Counted from the stretch's first letter, positions 36,228 through 43,588 are shown. The stretch is DNA of 64,000 nt from Methylobacterium sp. (GCA_013823325.1 PNLY01000015.1:1-64000), one strand, 5' to 3'. Notes: generated by a model not told the origin, from the sequence alone. Program-made: numbers and translations.

Positions 36228-36806
36228 ATGGTGGAAAGCGCGCAGGCCGGCACGATGCGCTCGGGGCGGACGCTGAACCATCTGGTGCCCGGGCGCGACT
36301 GCGGCGATTGCGTCGCCTGCTGCGAGGTGCTGCGCATCGTCGATCCCGATGTCGGCAAGCCGGCGGGCATCATGTGCCGCCACAACACCGGCAGCGGTTG
36401 CGGCATCCATGCGACGCGGCCGGATATCTGCCGGCGCTGGTTCTGCCTGTGGCGGCGCATCGATGCGATGCCTGATGAGGCGCGGCCGGACCGTTGCGGC
36501 GTGATCTTCTGCCTGGAGGGCGAAGACGACCATCCGAATCCGTTCGCCCGCTTCTGCGTGGTGGCGCGGCCCGTCGGCAGTTCGCGAGCGCTGCGCAGTG
36601 AGCTGGTCAGGCAGGTTATCGCGATGTTCGCCCGGCAGGGCGAGCTGCCGGTCTGGGTGCATCGCCATGGCGTGCGCAGCCTGATTCACCCGCCGCCCGA
36701 TCTCGCCGATGCGATCGAGCGGCCGGACACGACGCCGTTCCAGGCCTTCGTGCCGGCTGCCATGGACTGGCGCAGGCGTCATCGTGCCAACTGGCCGCAA
36801 GGCTAG
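36228..36806 (+). CDS. YkgJ-family cysteine-cluster protein
   Basis: A 192-residue protein with the zinc- or iron-chelating cysteine pattern of the YkgJ/UPF0153 family: CGDCVACC near residues 25-32, a Cys near 50, then GCGIHATRPDICRRWFCLW near 57-75. Eight cysteines are available for a metal or Fe-S site. The C-terminal half is less conserved. The RBS GAGGAGG lies 6 bases before the ATG at 36228. Family function is not established. It sits directly behind a small ATPase gene. Confidence 0.85.
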   Translation: MVESAQAGTMRSGRTLNHLVPGRDCGDCVACCEVLRIVDPDVGKPAGIMCRHNTGSGCGIHATRPDICRRWFCLWRRIDAMPDEARPDRCGVIFCLEGEDDHPNPFARFCVVARPVGSSRALRSELVRQVIAMFARQGELPVWVHRHGVRSLIHPPPDLADAIERPDTTPFQAFVPAAMDWRRRHRANWPQG

Positions 36807-36850
36807 AAGGCGCTCGTTGCGATTGCTTGTCGTTAGATGGCTTTTAGGCG

Positions 36851-36879
36851 TTGACAGGCGGCGGCCCTCTCCTCATAAG
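36851..36879 (+). promoter_or_regulatory. sigma70-type promoter of tRNA-Tyr
   Basis: TTGACA (36851-36856), a 17-base spacer and CATAAG (36874-36879) form a near-consensus housekeeping promoter. Transcription would begin near 36886, about 73 bases before the mature tRNA 5' end. Confidence 0.65.
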
Positions 36880-36958
36880 TCCGCCCGCGCCTGCCGCCCT
36901 TCACAAAAGTGAAACAGGCGGTTGCGGCCGGTCCTTCGGGTTCGGCTTGCGGCAAGGC

Positions 36959-37043
36959 GGGGGAATGTCCCGAGCGGCAAAGGGGGCGGACTGTAAATCC
37001 GCTGGCTATGCCTTCGCAGGTTCGAGTCCTGCTTCCCCCACCA
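36959..37043 (+). tRNA. tRNA-Tyr (anticodon GTA)
   Basis: Acceptor GGGGGAA pairs with TTCCCCC followed by A and encoded CCA. The anticodon arm is GCGGA-CTGTAAA-TCCGC (anticodon GTA), there is a long variable arm as expected for bacterial tRNA-Tyr, and the T arm is GCAGGTTCGAGTCCTGC. Length is 85 bases. In alphaproteobacteria this tRNA often sits close to tRNA-Gly(TCC) and tuf; here tRNA-Gly is 2.5 kb away. Confidence 0.97.
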
Positions 37044-37214
37044 CCTTGCTCTTCGAGCGTTGATTTCATTCATTTTTTGACACGATGCCTGCGCCCGATG
37101 ACGAGGCGCGGGAATGGTCGTTCGGTTCCGGAATCAGGAGTTCCGTGGCCTCTTGAGTTAGGCGCTGACGGCTTGCTTTCGGCGGCTGGGGATTACCAGC
37201 GCGCAGGATGACAG

Positions 37215-37240
37215 AAGCCCGACCTTGGCAGGTCGGGCTT
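37215..37240 (-). terminator. terminator of the 61-residue gene (possibly bidirectional)
   Basis: A perfect 10-base stem AAGCCCGACC / GGTCGGGCTT with a 6-base loop lies 7 bases past the stop of the small minus-strand gene. The plus-strand side continues TTTCTCG, so it may also end tRNA-Tyr transcripts. The remaining bases 37044-37214 show nothing. Confidence 0.8.
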
Positions 37241-37247
37241 TCTCGTC

Positions 37248-37433
37248 TCATCGTCGTTTCGGCTTTTTCAGCAACCCTGCCTCGATCGCGAGTTCGAGGT
37301 CGATCTCCGCGATATCCTCGCTGGTCAGCTTCAGGTCACGTCTCAATCTGCGTTGGGTTTCGAGATCGATTGGATACTTGGTCGATAGCGGCATCTCAGC
37401 GGCCGGCCGCTTCCGGCTATTAGGCTTAGGCAT
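37248..37433 (-). CDS. small basic hypothetical protein
   Basis: A 61-residue protein, strongly charged, with a likely helical core ETQRRLRRDLKLTSEDIAEI and a basic tail LLKKPKRR. A perfect terminator directly follows the stop, which supports it being a real gene. No domain recognised; size and charge would suit a regulator or toxin-antitoxin accessory, but nothing shows this. It lies between tRNA-Tyr and an MFS gene that points away. Confidence 0.6.
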   Translation of the reverse strand: MPKPNSRKRPAAEMPLSTKYPIDLETQRRLRRDLKLTSEDIAEIDLELAIEAGLLKKPKRR

Positions 37434-37583
37434 TAGCCCGATACGCCCAAGAGACGGGTACGGATGCAGCGCCGGGTGGATTTTCTTGCGGAGCAGGCGA
37501 CCTGCCTTGGCCGCCCCCGTTTGTGACGAAGCGTTTGCCCGCCACCTTCGCCTTCCCCGAATCCGAGCGAGCTGATAGCCTGG

Positions 37584-38852
37584 TTGGATCGGCTATTCGG
37601 GTATGACGGTGCAGTGACAGCAAAGACCCAAGGGGGCGGTTCTGTCGCCGCGCTCGGCGCCATTGTTGCAGGAGCCTTGATCCTGCAGGTCGCCGGCACG
37701 ATCGTGAATACGGTCGTGCCGCTGCAGATGGCGATCGCGAACCAGCCGCCGCTGCTGATCGGCCTCGTCGCCTCGGCCTATTCGTTCGGATTCCTGATCG
37801 GCTGCTTCGTCAATCCCTCGCTCGTTCGCCGCGTCGGCCATATCCGTGGCTTTGCCGTTTTCGCTGCGTTCCAGGCGGTCTCGACGCTGACTCTCCCGCT
37901 GCTGCCGGAAGCCTGGTGGGGGATCTCGCGGCTGGTCATGGGCCTGGCGGCGGCCGGCCACGGCATCTGCATCGAGAGCTGGATCAGCGGGCAGGCCAAC
38001 CGGGCGCAGCGCGGCCGCATCTTCGGCATCTATCAGATCCTCAACCGCGTCGCGCTGATCGGCTCGCAGATCGGCATCGGCTATGTCGCGATCCAGTCGC
38101 AGGACGTCTTCCTCTTCGCCAGCATGGCCTTCTCGCTCGCGCTGATCCCGGTGGCGCTGACGCGGGCGAGAGGGCCCGAATCGAGCGAGATCGTCTCCGT
38201 CGGCCTGCGGACACTGTGGCAGCAGGCGCCGGCCGCCGTGGTCGGCTGCCTCTATGTCGGGATGGTCGGCGGCCCGCTGACCAGCGTCGCGCCCGCCTAC
38301 GGCATCCTCTCGGGTCTCGATCAGCGGGCCACCATCCTGCTCACCGCCGGCATCCAGATCGGCGCTCTGCTGCTGCAATGGCCGATGAGCCTGCTGGCGG
38401 ACAGGGTCGCCAGCCGCCTGATCATGCTTGTCGCCACCAGTATCGTCGCGGTGGTCGCGGCTGGCCTGATGATGCTGCTGGAGGTCGATGCGGCCCATGG
38501 CCGGATTTGGCTCTTCGGCCTGTTCGCCCTGATCGGCGGCTGCAGCGTCCCGCTGTATACGGTCGCGGTCACGCATGCCTATTTCCGCATGGGACGCGAC
38601 CAGGCCGTCGGGCTCTCGGCGCAACTGCTGTTCCTCTGGGGCACCGGCTCGGCGATCGGGCCGCTGGCCGCGACCCTGCTGATGCAGCTTCGGGGGCCGC
38701 AGGGCATGCTGATCTATCTCGTCGGGCTGTCGGTCGCCGTCGCGATCTACATCGCGCTGCGGATCTCGCGGGTTCCGTCACCGCCCATCGTCGAAGGCGA
38801 GCGCAGCGCCAGCGGGCCGACGATCCCCGACATCGAGATGACCAAGCGTTAG
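37584..38852 (+). CDS. MFS transporter (YcaD-like)
   Basis: A major facilitator of up to 422 residues with 12 predicted helices. It resembles the YcaD/sugar-phosphate-independent group: helices LILQVAGTIVNTVVPLQMAI, LIGLVASAYSFGFLIGCFV, GLAAAGHGICIESWISGQAN near residue 125 (the ESWI motif is typical) and LFLWGTGSAIGPLAATLLM near 350. The start is uncertain: TTG at 37584 or GTG at 37614. It lies between tRNA-Tyr and tRNA-Gly. The substrate is unknown. Confidence 0.88.
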   Translation: MDRLFGYDGAVTAKTQGGGSVAALGAIVAGALILQVAGTIVNTVVPLQMAIANQPPLLIGLVASAYSFGFLIGCFVNPSLVRRVGHIRGFAVFAAFQAVSTLTLPLLPEAWWGISRLVMGLAAAGHGICIESWISGQANRAQRGRIFGIYQILNRVALIGSQIGIGYVAIQSQDVFLFASMAFSLALIPVALTRARGPESSEIVSVGLRTLWQQAPAAVVGCLYVGMVGGPLTSVAPAYGILSGLDQRATILLTAGIQIGALLLQWPMSLLADRVASRLIMLVATSIVAVVAAGLMMLLEVDAAHGRIWLFGLFALIGGCSVPLYTVAVTHAYFRMGRDQAVGLSAQLLFLWGTGSAIGPLAATLLMQLRGPQGMLIYLVGLSVAVAIYIALRISRVPSPPIVEGERSASGPTIPDIEMTKR

Positions 38853-38873
38853 GACCGGGTCAGGGCGACGAGA

Positions 38874-38996
38874 TCAGAACCCGAGAAACAGTAGGGCCGA
38901 CATGCCCATGCCGTGGATCAGCATCGCCAATCGCGGCGAAATCGCCGAGATGACCTCGGGCCTGAACGGGCAGTAGAGCTCGCCGAGTTCGGACAT
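38874..38996 (-). CDS. putative 40-residue protein
   Basis: A short frame encoding a 40-residue peptide: a polar start (MSELGELYCPFRPEVISAIS) and a hydrophobic end (LAMLIHGMGMSALLFLGF) that could be a single membrane helix. GGGGAA lies about 7 bases before the ATG. It is divergent from a second tiny gene across the CCCCCCATTTGGGGGG palindrome. Coding status is uncertain. Confidence 0.35.
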   Translation of the reverse strand: MSELGELYCPFRPEVISAISPRLAMLIHGMGMSALLFLGF

Positions 38997-39042
38997 ATTG
39001 TTTTCCCCAGCCTGACGGTATCAGCCTGGAGGTGCGCTATCG

Positions 39043-39058
39043 CCCCCCATTTGGGGGG
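39043..39058. promoter_or_regulatory. CCCCCCATTTGGGGGG palindrome, copy 1
   Basis: Six C, ATTT, six G: an almost perfect palindrome between two divergent tiny genes. It is the inverted form of the motif at 39107-39120 and 52935-52948. It could be an operator for an unknown regulator. Confidence 0.45.
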
Positions 39059-39106
39059 CTTCGATGCGCACTTTTAGTTTAATGGCACTCGAAATTTGTC
39101 CTTCCT

Positions 39107-39120
39107 CCCCCAAATGGGGG
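39107..39120. promoter_or_regulatory. CCCCCAAATGGGGG palindrome, copy 2
   Basis: Five C, AAAT, five G, 46 bases upstream of the ATG chosen for the small membrane protein and 64 bases from copy 1 in opposite orientation. The paired inverted sites suggest a regulatory region. Confidence 0.45.
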
Positions 39121-39165
39121 CTGCCGTGGGGCGCGGCCTGGCTAGGTTCGCCATCGGGGAGAGGG

Positions 39166-39306
39166 ATGATGGGGATTGCGCTTTTCAGCACGGCAGTGGC
39201 TGCGGCCGGCGCGCTGGCCTTCGGCACGCTCGCCGGAGGCGCGGCGCTCGGCCTGTTCACCGGCGCTGCGATCTGGCTTGGCCAGCGGGCCTTGAGCGAT
39301 ATGTGA
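39166..39306 (+). CDS. putative small membrane protein
   Basis: A 46-residue hydrophobic peptide (IALFSTAVAAAGALAFGTLA, then LGLFTGAAIWLGQRALSDM) with two possible helices rich in Gly and Ala. Purine-rich GGGGAGAGGG precedes the ATG pair at 39166/39169. An ATG at 39064 in the same frame would add 34 residues, but that would place copy 2 of the palindrome inside the gene. No family recognised. Confidence 0.45.
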   Translation: MMGIALFSTAVAAAGALAFGTLAGGAALGLFTGAAIWLGQRALSDM

Positions 39307-39537
39307 GCTTGCGCGCACGAGCCTCAGGTGGATGAAGCCCTCTTCTTTGCCGGGTGGGTTGACACTGACCGGTCGGATGCGGAGTTTGGCGCCCGGCGCG
39401 GAGGTAGCTCAATGGTTGGGCCACAGCCTTAATGCGCCATGGCTCAAAGCGCTCAGCTCGACAAGCGACGGCTTGCCTCGAAAAAGTAGCTGGCGGTTGT
39501 GAGTTGAGTTTGATAGGGCGTCAGCAAGGATGCACAC

Positions 39538-39611
39538 GCGGGCGTAGCTTAGTGGTAAAGCACTAGCCTTCCAAGCTAGCTATGGGGGTTCGATTCCCCC
39601 CGCCCGCTCCA
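39538..39611 (+). tRNA. tRNA-Gly (anticodon TCC)
   Basis: Acceptor GCGGGCG pairs with CGCCCGC, then T and encoded CCA. The D arm is GCTTAGTGGTAAAGC, the anticodon loop CTTCCAA (TCC) sits on stem TAGC/GCTA, and the T arm is GGGGGTTCGATTCCCCC. Length is 74 bases. A region of small genes and gene fragments begins just beyond it. Confidence 0.97.
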
Positions 39612-40078
39612 GATTCCTCAATCGCCCTACAAGTAATTTGTTGGCCTGCTGCCGCGGTTCCGCGCCTCCCAGTATAGCGCTCCAGGGCACAGCGGAGGAA
39701 CTGCGTGCGGTCGTGCCGTCGGCAACGCCACGGGACGCATAGTCCGTCATGGTGAGGGCGCTTTGGGGGCGCCGCCTGCGCGGCGCATTGCGGACAGCCC
39801 GATCACCGCCCGATCCCAGCCCGATTTGTAATCGGCGGCTCTGTTTCGTGACCCGAGCGGTAACTCGATCCGCTCCCCCGGCCTCTGCCCGCATGGAGCC
39901 GCAGATCCCGGACGTCGATCGACGGCGACTGAAAACAAAGAATATCAGCTGATCGAATTCTACATATCTGGCTTTTCGTGAAGCAAAATTGAAACGAATC
40001 AAATGACGATCTGCCGCACTCAAAATGTGATATGATGTTTCACGGGAGATTTTCTTCCGGTTCGGAAAGTCCGACATC
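39612..40078. other. gene-free region with tRNA-like debris
   Basis: No convincing protein gene in 467 bases. At 39821-39835 CCGA-TTTGTAA-TCGG mimics a tRNA-Thr(TGT) anticodon arm, and at 39855-39875 GAGCGG-n9-CCGCTC mimics a T arm. The spacing is too long and no acceptor stem can be drawn, so it is at most a relic. The last 100 bases are AT-rich and probably hold the promoter of the next gene. Confidence 0.4.
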
Positions 40079-40432
40079 ATGAAAATTCCAGCAGAACTGA
40101 AGCCGGCGGCCTGGGGCGCCGTCGGCGGAGCTATTGCCCTTGCGATCCTCGGGTTCACCTGGGGCGGGTGGGTGACGCAGAGCACGGCGGAGCGAGACGC
40201 CAGGACTCGTTCGACCACCGCCCTCGTGGCAGCTCTCTCGCCGATCTGCGTGGCGAAGTTCCAGCAGCAGGCCAATGCGACCGAGCAGCTCGTCGAATTC
40301 AAGAAGATCAGCTCCTGGCAACAGGGTGATTTCATCGCAAAAGGTGGATGGGCGACAATGCCGGGCAGCTCCTCGCCCGATGCAGACGTGGCCAAGGCCT
40401 GCGCGGCAGCCCTGGGCGTTCCGAAAAGCTGA
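40079..40432 (+). CDS. conserved hypothetical protein with one N-terminal membrane helix
   Basis: A 117-residue protein. Residues 10-33 (AAWGAVGGAIALAILGFTWG) form one membrane helix, followed by TQSTAERDARTRSTTALVAA and a soluble part with two cysteines (SPICVAKFQQQANA, AKACAAALGV). Proteins of this shape are widespread in Hyphomicrobiales, without known function. The ATG follows an AT-rich promoter-like stretch. A strong hairpin follows the gene. Confidence 0.7.
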   Translation: MKIPAELKPAAWGAVGGAIALAILGFTWGGWVTQSTAERDARTRSTTALVAALSPICVAKFQQQANATEQLVEFKKISSWQQGDFIAKGGWATMPGSSSPDADVAKACAAALGVPKS

Positions 40433-40473
40433 ATTCCCCCCCCGGCGCGGGGGAACTACGTCCGGTCTACGCC

Positions 40474-40510
40474 TTGTCGCGCGCCGCCCCGTCTCGGCGC
40501 CGCGCGACAA
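40474..40510. terminator. strong GC-rich hairpin between two small genes
   Basis: TTGTCGCGCG (40474-40483) and CGCGCGACAA (40501-40510) are exact complements, with further pairing inside. No T tract follows on either strand, so it may be an intergenic stabiliser rather than an intrinsic terminator. Confidence 0.45.
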
Positions 40511-40566
40511 CGATCCGAGCCCGCTTACGGCGCGCCTGAACCTGGTCAACCCTGGAGGATGATCCG

Positions 40567-40830
40567 ATGAGCCTCCACTTCCCCAATCCAATCCGACGAT
40601 ATGACACCGCACGGGACTGCGTATGCTTCTGGGGCTCCGATTCCGCCCTGGAGATCGCGTTCGAGGTCGAGTTCGCAGCGTTGCGCAGCATCGACTCGTC
40701 AGCCGGATCGGGCGAAGCATCGATGCTGCTGGCGTATGATGAGCATCTCGCCACGATCCGAAAGGCTGCCGGTGCAGCCTATTCCCGCAAGCGCCAGAGC
40801 TATCATCGCTTGACCGCTGCCGACTTCTAA
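40567..40830 (+). CDS. DUF1488 family protein
   Basis: An 87-residue protein matching DUF1488: N-terminal LHFPNPIRRYDTARDCVCFW, GSDSALEIAFEVEFAAL, and a C-terminal KAAGAAYSRKRQSYHRLTAADF. The RBS GGAGGATGATCCG precedes the ATG. DUF1488 proteins are small, cytoplasmic and uncharacterised; in rhizobia they often occur in accessory regions. Here it sits in a run of small orphan genes. Confidence 0.8.
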   Translation: MSLHFPNPIRRYDTARDCVCFWGSDSALEIAFEVEFAALRSIDSSAGSGEASMLLAYDEHLATIRKAAGAAYSRKRQSYHRLTAADF

Positions 40831-41022
40831 CCGTGATCGAGCTTCTCCCTCGACGGCTGGCCCGCGGGTTTGGGGGGCTGGCTGCCGCGGCGGGATCTTT
40901 CCGGCCGCCGGCGCGGCTGTCGGGGCGCTTGCCGGCTTATCGGTGTTTGCGGCTGGCTTGGGCTTGATCGTCTAGAAGCCATCCAAGCCATTTTCGGTCT
41001 GGCTAGCGCCTGACGGCCTTGC

Positions 41023-41283
41023 TCAGCCATCGGAATCGGACTGCGCATCGTCGACAACGCGCCGGCAGGTTCCCCGGGTGAAGCGCTCGATCTCGGCCAG
41101 TGCGGCATCGAGCGACCCGAAGGGACCTCGCCGCATCGCCTGCATCGTCTCGATCGCATGGCCGGCAGGGTAGATCATGAACTCGCCCTCCGCCCTGTCC
41201 TCGACATATCCCATCGCTCGACCGAGCAGGTCGGTCAGCAACCAGGCCGTTCCATCCGGCTTGCGGGTGACATCGATGTCCAA
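41023..41283 (-). CDS. small hypothetical protein
   Basis: An 86-residue soluble protein: MDIDVTRKPDGTAWLLTDLL, GRAMGYVEDRAEGEFMIYPA, MQAMRRGPFGSLDAALAEIE. The pattern of strands followed by a helix beginning FGSLDAALAEIE is common in small Rhizobiales proteins of unknown function. No signal or membrane helix. No domain recognised. Confidence 0.6.
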   Translation of the reverse strand: MDIDVTRKPDGTAWLLTDLLGRAMGYVEDRAEGEFMIYPAGHAIETMQAMRRGPFGSLDAALAEIERFTRGTCRRVVDDAQSDSDG

Positions 41284-41387
41284 GCGAACTCCGTTGGTCA
41301 GACCCCGTTCGGCGGGCTCGAAGGGCGGGTTTCAACCGGCCGAGGCAGTGGTTTCGTCGCGGGCCGGAAGACGGTCCAGGGCCGGTG

Positions 41388-41612
41388 TCAAACAGACCGT
41401 TTGCGCTTGGGTGACGGGGGCGCCGACGCTGCAGCGGCGCGGTCGGCCGCCTCCTTCTGGAGCCGCAAGGCCCTCAAGCGCGCCGTGTTGGCGTCGCGCG
41501 CCTGATTGATCGTCTCCGTTTCGGACAGCACGCGATTGCGCGACATCGACTGGGTCTGCGTTCTCAGGAACGCGGCATCGGCGGTCACGCGGGATTTCGA
41601 GTTCTCAGCCAA
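41388..41612 (-). CDS. small helical conserved hypothetical protein (TTG start)
   Basis: A 74-residue, highly charged helical protein: AENSKSRVTADAAFLRTQTQ, ETETINQARDANTARLRALR, then a Pro/Lys-rich tail. The pattern QARDANTARLRALRLQKEA recurs in small Rhizobiales proteins. I set the start at the TTG at 41612 because GGAGAAG lies 6 bases before it; the frame upstream has no protein-like composition. Possibly a small nucleic-acid-associated or regulatory protein, but nothing shows it. Confidence 0.6.
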   Translation of the reverse strand: MAENSKSRVTADAAFLRTQTQSMSRNRVLSETETINQARDANTARLRALRLQKEAADRAAAASAPPSPKRKRSV

Positions 41613-41667
41613 CTGTCTTCTCCAAAGTTTATTGGTTTGGTTCGGGAGCTCCGCCTCGCGGCGAGCG

Positions 41668-41913
41668 TCACCCGACCGGGCTGCGTACCGATTGGGGGCC
41701 GTCCGAAACGATCTGGTCATGGCCGATCGCTCGCTCATGCCCGTCGGTGCCGCGAACGCGGTATTCGCGCTCGCCGCTCGCTCTCGTCGGCATGATCCGG
41801 ACGATCTCGTAGTCGCCGGCGCCGGACTGGTCGGCGAAGCCGAAGGACAGCCGGACCACATCCCCGGGCGCGATCGAGCGTTGGGGCGGGGGCTTAGCTT
41901 GGGTCATGTTCAT
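41668..41913 (-). CDS. small hypothetical protein, SH3-like
   Basis: An 81-residue protein with the strand pattern of a small beta barrel: RSIAPGDVVRLSFGFADQSG, then DYEIVRIMPTRASGEREYRV. Similar small proteins with a PGDVVRL start occur widely in rhizobial accessory DNA. GGAGCATG overlaps the first Met; the second Met (41907) is an alternative start. Function unknown. Confidence 0.6.
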   Translation of the reverse strand: MNMTQAKPPPQRSIAPGDVVRLSFGFADQSGAGDYEIVRIMPTRASGEREYRVRGTDGHERAIGHDQIVSDGPQSVRSPVG

Positions 41914-42182
41914 GCTCCTTTTCAGGGAATGCGCCCTGCCGCAGACCGTGCGCCTTGTACGCGGCCGCGGGGCTCCGCGCCTCGATCCGAAATTGCAGTA
42001 GGTTTAGACGACGTTGGGAACATAGCTTGTCGGTTGGGCCCCTGCCGCGTGGCTCGGGCGAAGGCCCAAAGCGGCGCATCACGACCCGAGCGGAATCGGG
42101 ATGCAGGTGCAACGCCTGCCGATTCAGGAAGGTGGCTTGCGGCAAGGCGGCCCCAGTTCGGTTTGTGCGGATCGCTGGAGGC

Positions 42183-42473
42183 TCAGGCGTGCAAGACCCG
42201 AAGCGGCGCCAGTTTCGGGCGGTCCCCACTCATGCGGGAGAGCTGGCGAAACTCGGCGAGGCTGAAAAGATAGGATACCACGGATTCGCCGCCGCTGTTC
42301 TCATTCTGCCGATCGCGGTGGAGACCATCGCGGCAGGCGCCGGTTTCGCGATCGACCAGCGGTGTCGACAGACCGTTCTCGTCCATGAACCAGACGAAGG
42401 CGCGCACCGCTTCCACCCGCCATTGTGTGTCGCCATCGGCGTTCCTGGCCACAGCCAGACCGCTAGCGGCCAT
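42183..42473 (-). pseudogene. C-terminal fragment of a glycosyltransferase-associated protein
   Basis: The 96-residue frame contains RAFVWFMDENGLSTPLVDRE, TGACRDGLHRDRQNENSGGE and SVVSYLFSLAEFRQLSRMSG. I recognise these as the extreme C-terminal segment of long rhizobial glycosyltransferase/alpha-alpha-toroid proteins (pattern PLVDxxTGxCxDGLHxDRxNENxGAES). Everything upstream of it is missing: the next bases are AT-rich and noncoding. It is therefore a truncated remnant rather than a functional gene. Confidence 0.6.
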
Positions 42474-42799
42474 TGACTATGATACCGACTGACTATCCTC
42501 GAAGTTAGGATAATTTTCGCCAGATACAAGGCTCAACAAATAATTTTCTTTCAGAGGGCTTACATAAACATAGTCATATTTGGATATTTTCCTGACATAG
42601 GTTTCCTTCAAAACGTTGAAATCACAGGGTTAATATCTCGATATATAAGACTTTTTCCTGTTATTATTTTTGTCTCTACCGATTTGCGAGATGACTTCCC
42701 ATATTAATGATGCTGCGCTCGCGAACGAGGACTTTGGCCGAATGTCATTCTGAGCGTGTGCGGTGTGCCTGCCTTGGTGCAGAAAGACAGATTCGAACC
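42474..42799. other. AT-rich gene-free patch
   Basis: This 326-base stretch, especially about 42490-42690, is strikingly AT-rich for this genome (ATATCTCGATATATAAGAC, TTATTATTTTTGTCTC). No reading frame or tRNA. It could be a promoter region or a junction of foreign DNA. Confidence 0.6.
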
Positions 42800-43036
42800 A
42801 TGGCTCGTTTGACCACGAAGACAGGACAGCGTGCCGAGATGGTCTGCGACATGTCGAATGAGAGATCGGGCAAGCTCATTTGCGACCCGAGCATATTGGC
42901 CCTTGCGGATCTTCAAGGCGACCTGATGCTCGAAACCGACGATGGTGGACGGTGCCATATCGGGATCACGTCGATCGGCGCGGACCATCTGATGTTTTCA
43001 GCCATGGCATTGGCTTTTGCGGTCGTATCGCATTGA
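42800..43036 (+). CDS. small hypothetical protein
   Basis: A 78-residue protein (MARLTTKTGQRAEMVCDMSN, LICDPSILALADLQGDLMLE, ITSIGADHLMFSAMALAFAV) with alternating strands and no membrane helix except a mildly hydrophobic end. No family recognised. The chosen ATG lies 93 bases inside a longer frame whose start region looks noncoding. Its stop overlaps a possible TTG start of the next frame. Confidence 0.45.
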   Translation: MARLTTKTGQRAEMVCDMSNERSGKLICDPSILALADLQGDLMLETDDGGRCHIGITSIGADHLMFSAMALAFAVVSH

Positions 43037-43056
43037 ACCGCGTTGATCGCCAGGAC

Positions 43057-43350
43057 ATGGAGGCCGAAATCGCGGCCTCCGCCTACGCTCCCGCGCCAGT
43101 CGGCTCGGCGCTGACTTACGGCCTCATTAGCGTCTGCCTTTTTGCGGTGGCCGTATGGGGTGTCGGGAAGTTCTACAGCATCGAGCTCACGCCGCACGCG
43201 ACACCGCTTGCTGTCAGCGCCTTGCTGCCCTTCGCATTCGGTCTGTGGCTGAGACGCAGGCGGAAACGTCGTTACCTGCGCGCTCATTCGGCCGAGCTAG
43301 AAGGGTCGGCGGTGCCGATGCGAGGCACCACTCATGGCAAATATCCCTGA
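43057..43350 (+). CDS. small two-helix membrane protein
   Basis: A 97-residue protein with two membrane helices (ALTYGLISVCLFAVAVWGVG and LAVSALLPFAFGLWL), followed by a very basic RRRRKRR stretch that would face the cytoplasm. No recognised domain. The start may instead be a TTG at 43033, which overlaps the preceding stop. It follows the 78-residue gene closely and may be co-transcribed. Confidence 0.5.
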   Translation: MEAEIAASAYAPAPVGSALTYGLISVCLFAVAVWGVGKFYSIELTPHATPLAVSALLPFAFGLWLRRRRKRRYLRAHSAELEGSAVPMRGTTHGKYP

Positions 43351-43399
43351 TCCGAGCCCATTTTCTGGATTGCCGGAGGCTTGAGTTTCCGGCCTTGGA

Positions 43400-43588
43400 T
43401 CACGGCGGCGAGCTGGGTGCTCCGCCGGGATTCTGCAGCGGCATAGGAGGCCTGTTGCCGATGGCCCCGTGCGGCCGATCCTCGTTGTAGTATCTGAGCC
43501 AAGCCTCCGGCACACCGGTCTGCAGGGCAGGGCTCTCCGGCCCCGATGCATGGGCTTGCGGGCTCGCATCGACCCCGCGCGAAATCAT
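43400..43588 (-). pseudogene. C-terminal remnant of an IS3-family transposase (OrfB)
   Basis: The translated stretch contains AWLRYYNEDRPHGAIGNRPP followed by LQNPGGAPS. This is the conserved end of the integrase-core transposase of IS3-family elements (pattern W-x-x-YYNExRPHxxIxxxxP). The DDE core is gone; upstream sequence on this strand is unrelated. No inverted-repeat ends were found. The rest of the 465-base gap 43351-43815 has no gene. Confidence 0.75.

Noticed and set aside
37603-37617. A four-codon frame (ATG ACG GTG CAG TGA) overlapping a possible GTG start of the MFS gene
   Set aside because: Too short to be informative; no RBS, terminator or amino acid bias, unlike the argC leader.
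40432-40456. Run of eight C and a following GCGGGGGAA as a further copy of the CCCCCAAATGGGGG motif
   Set aside because: The centre is CCGGCG rather than AAAT and it overlaps the stop of a gene, so it is not the same motif.
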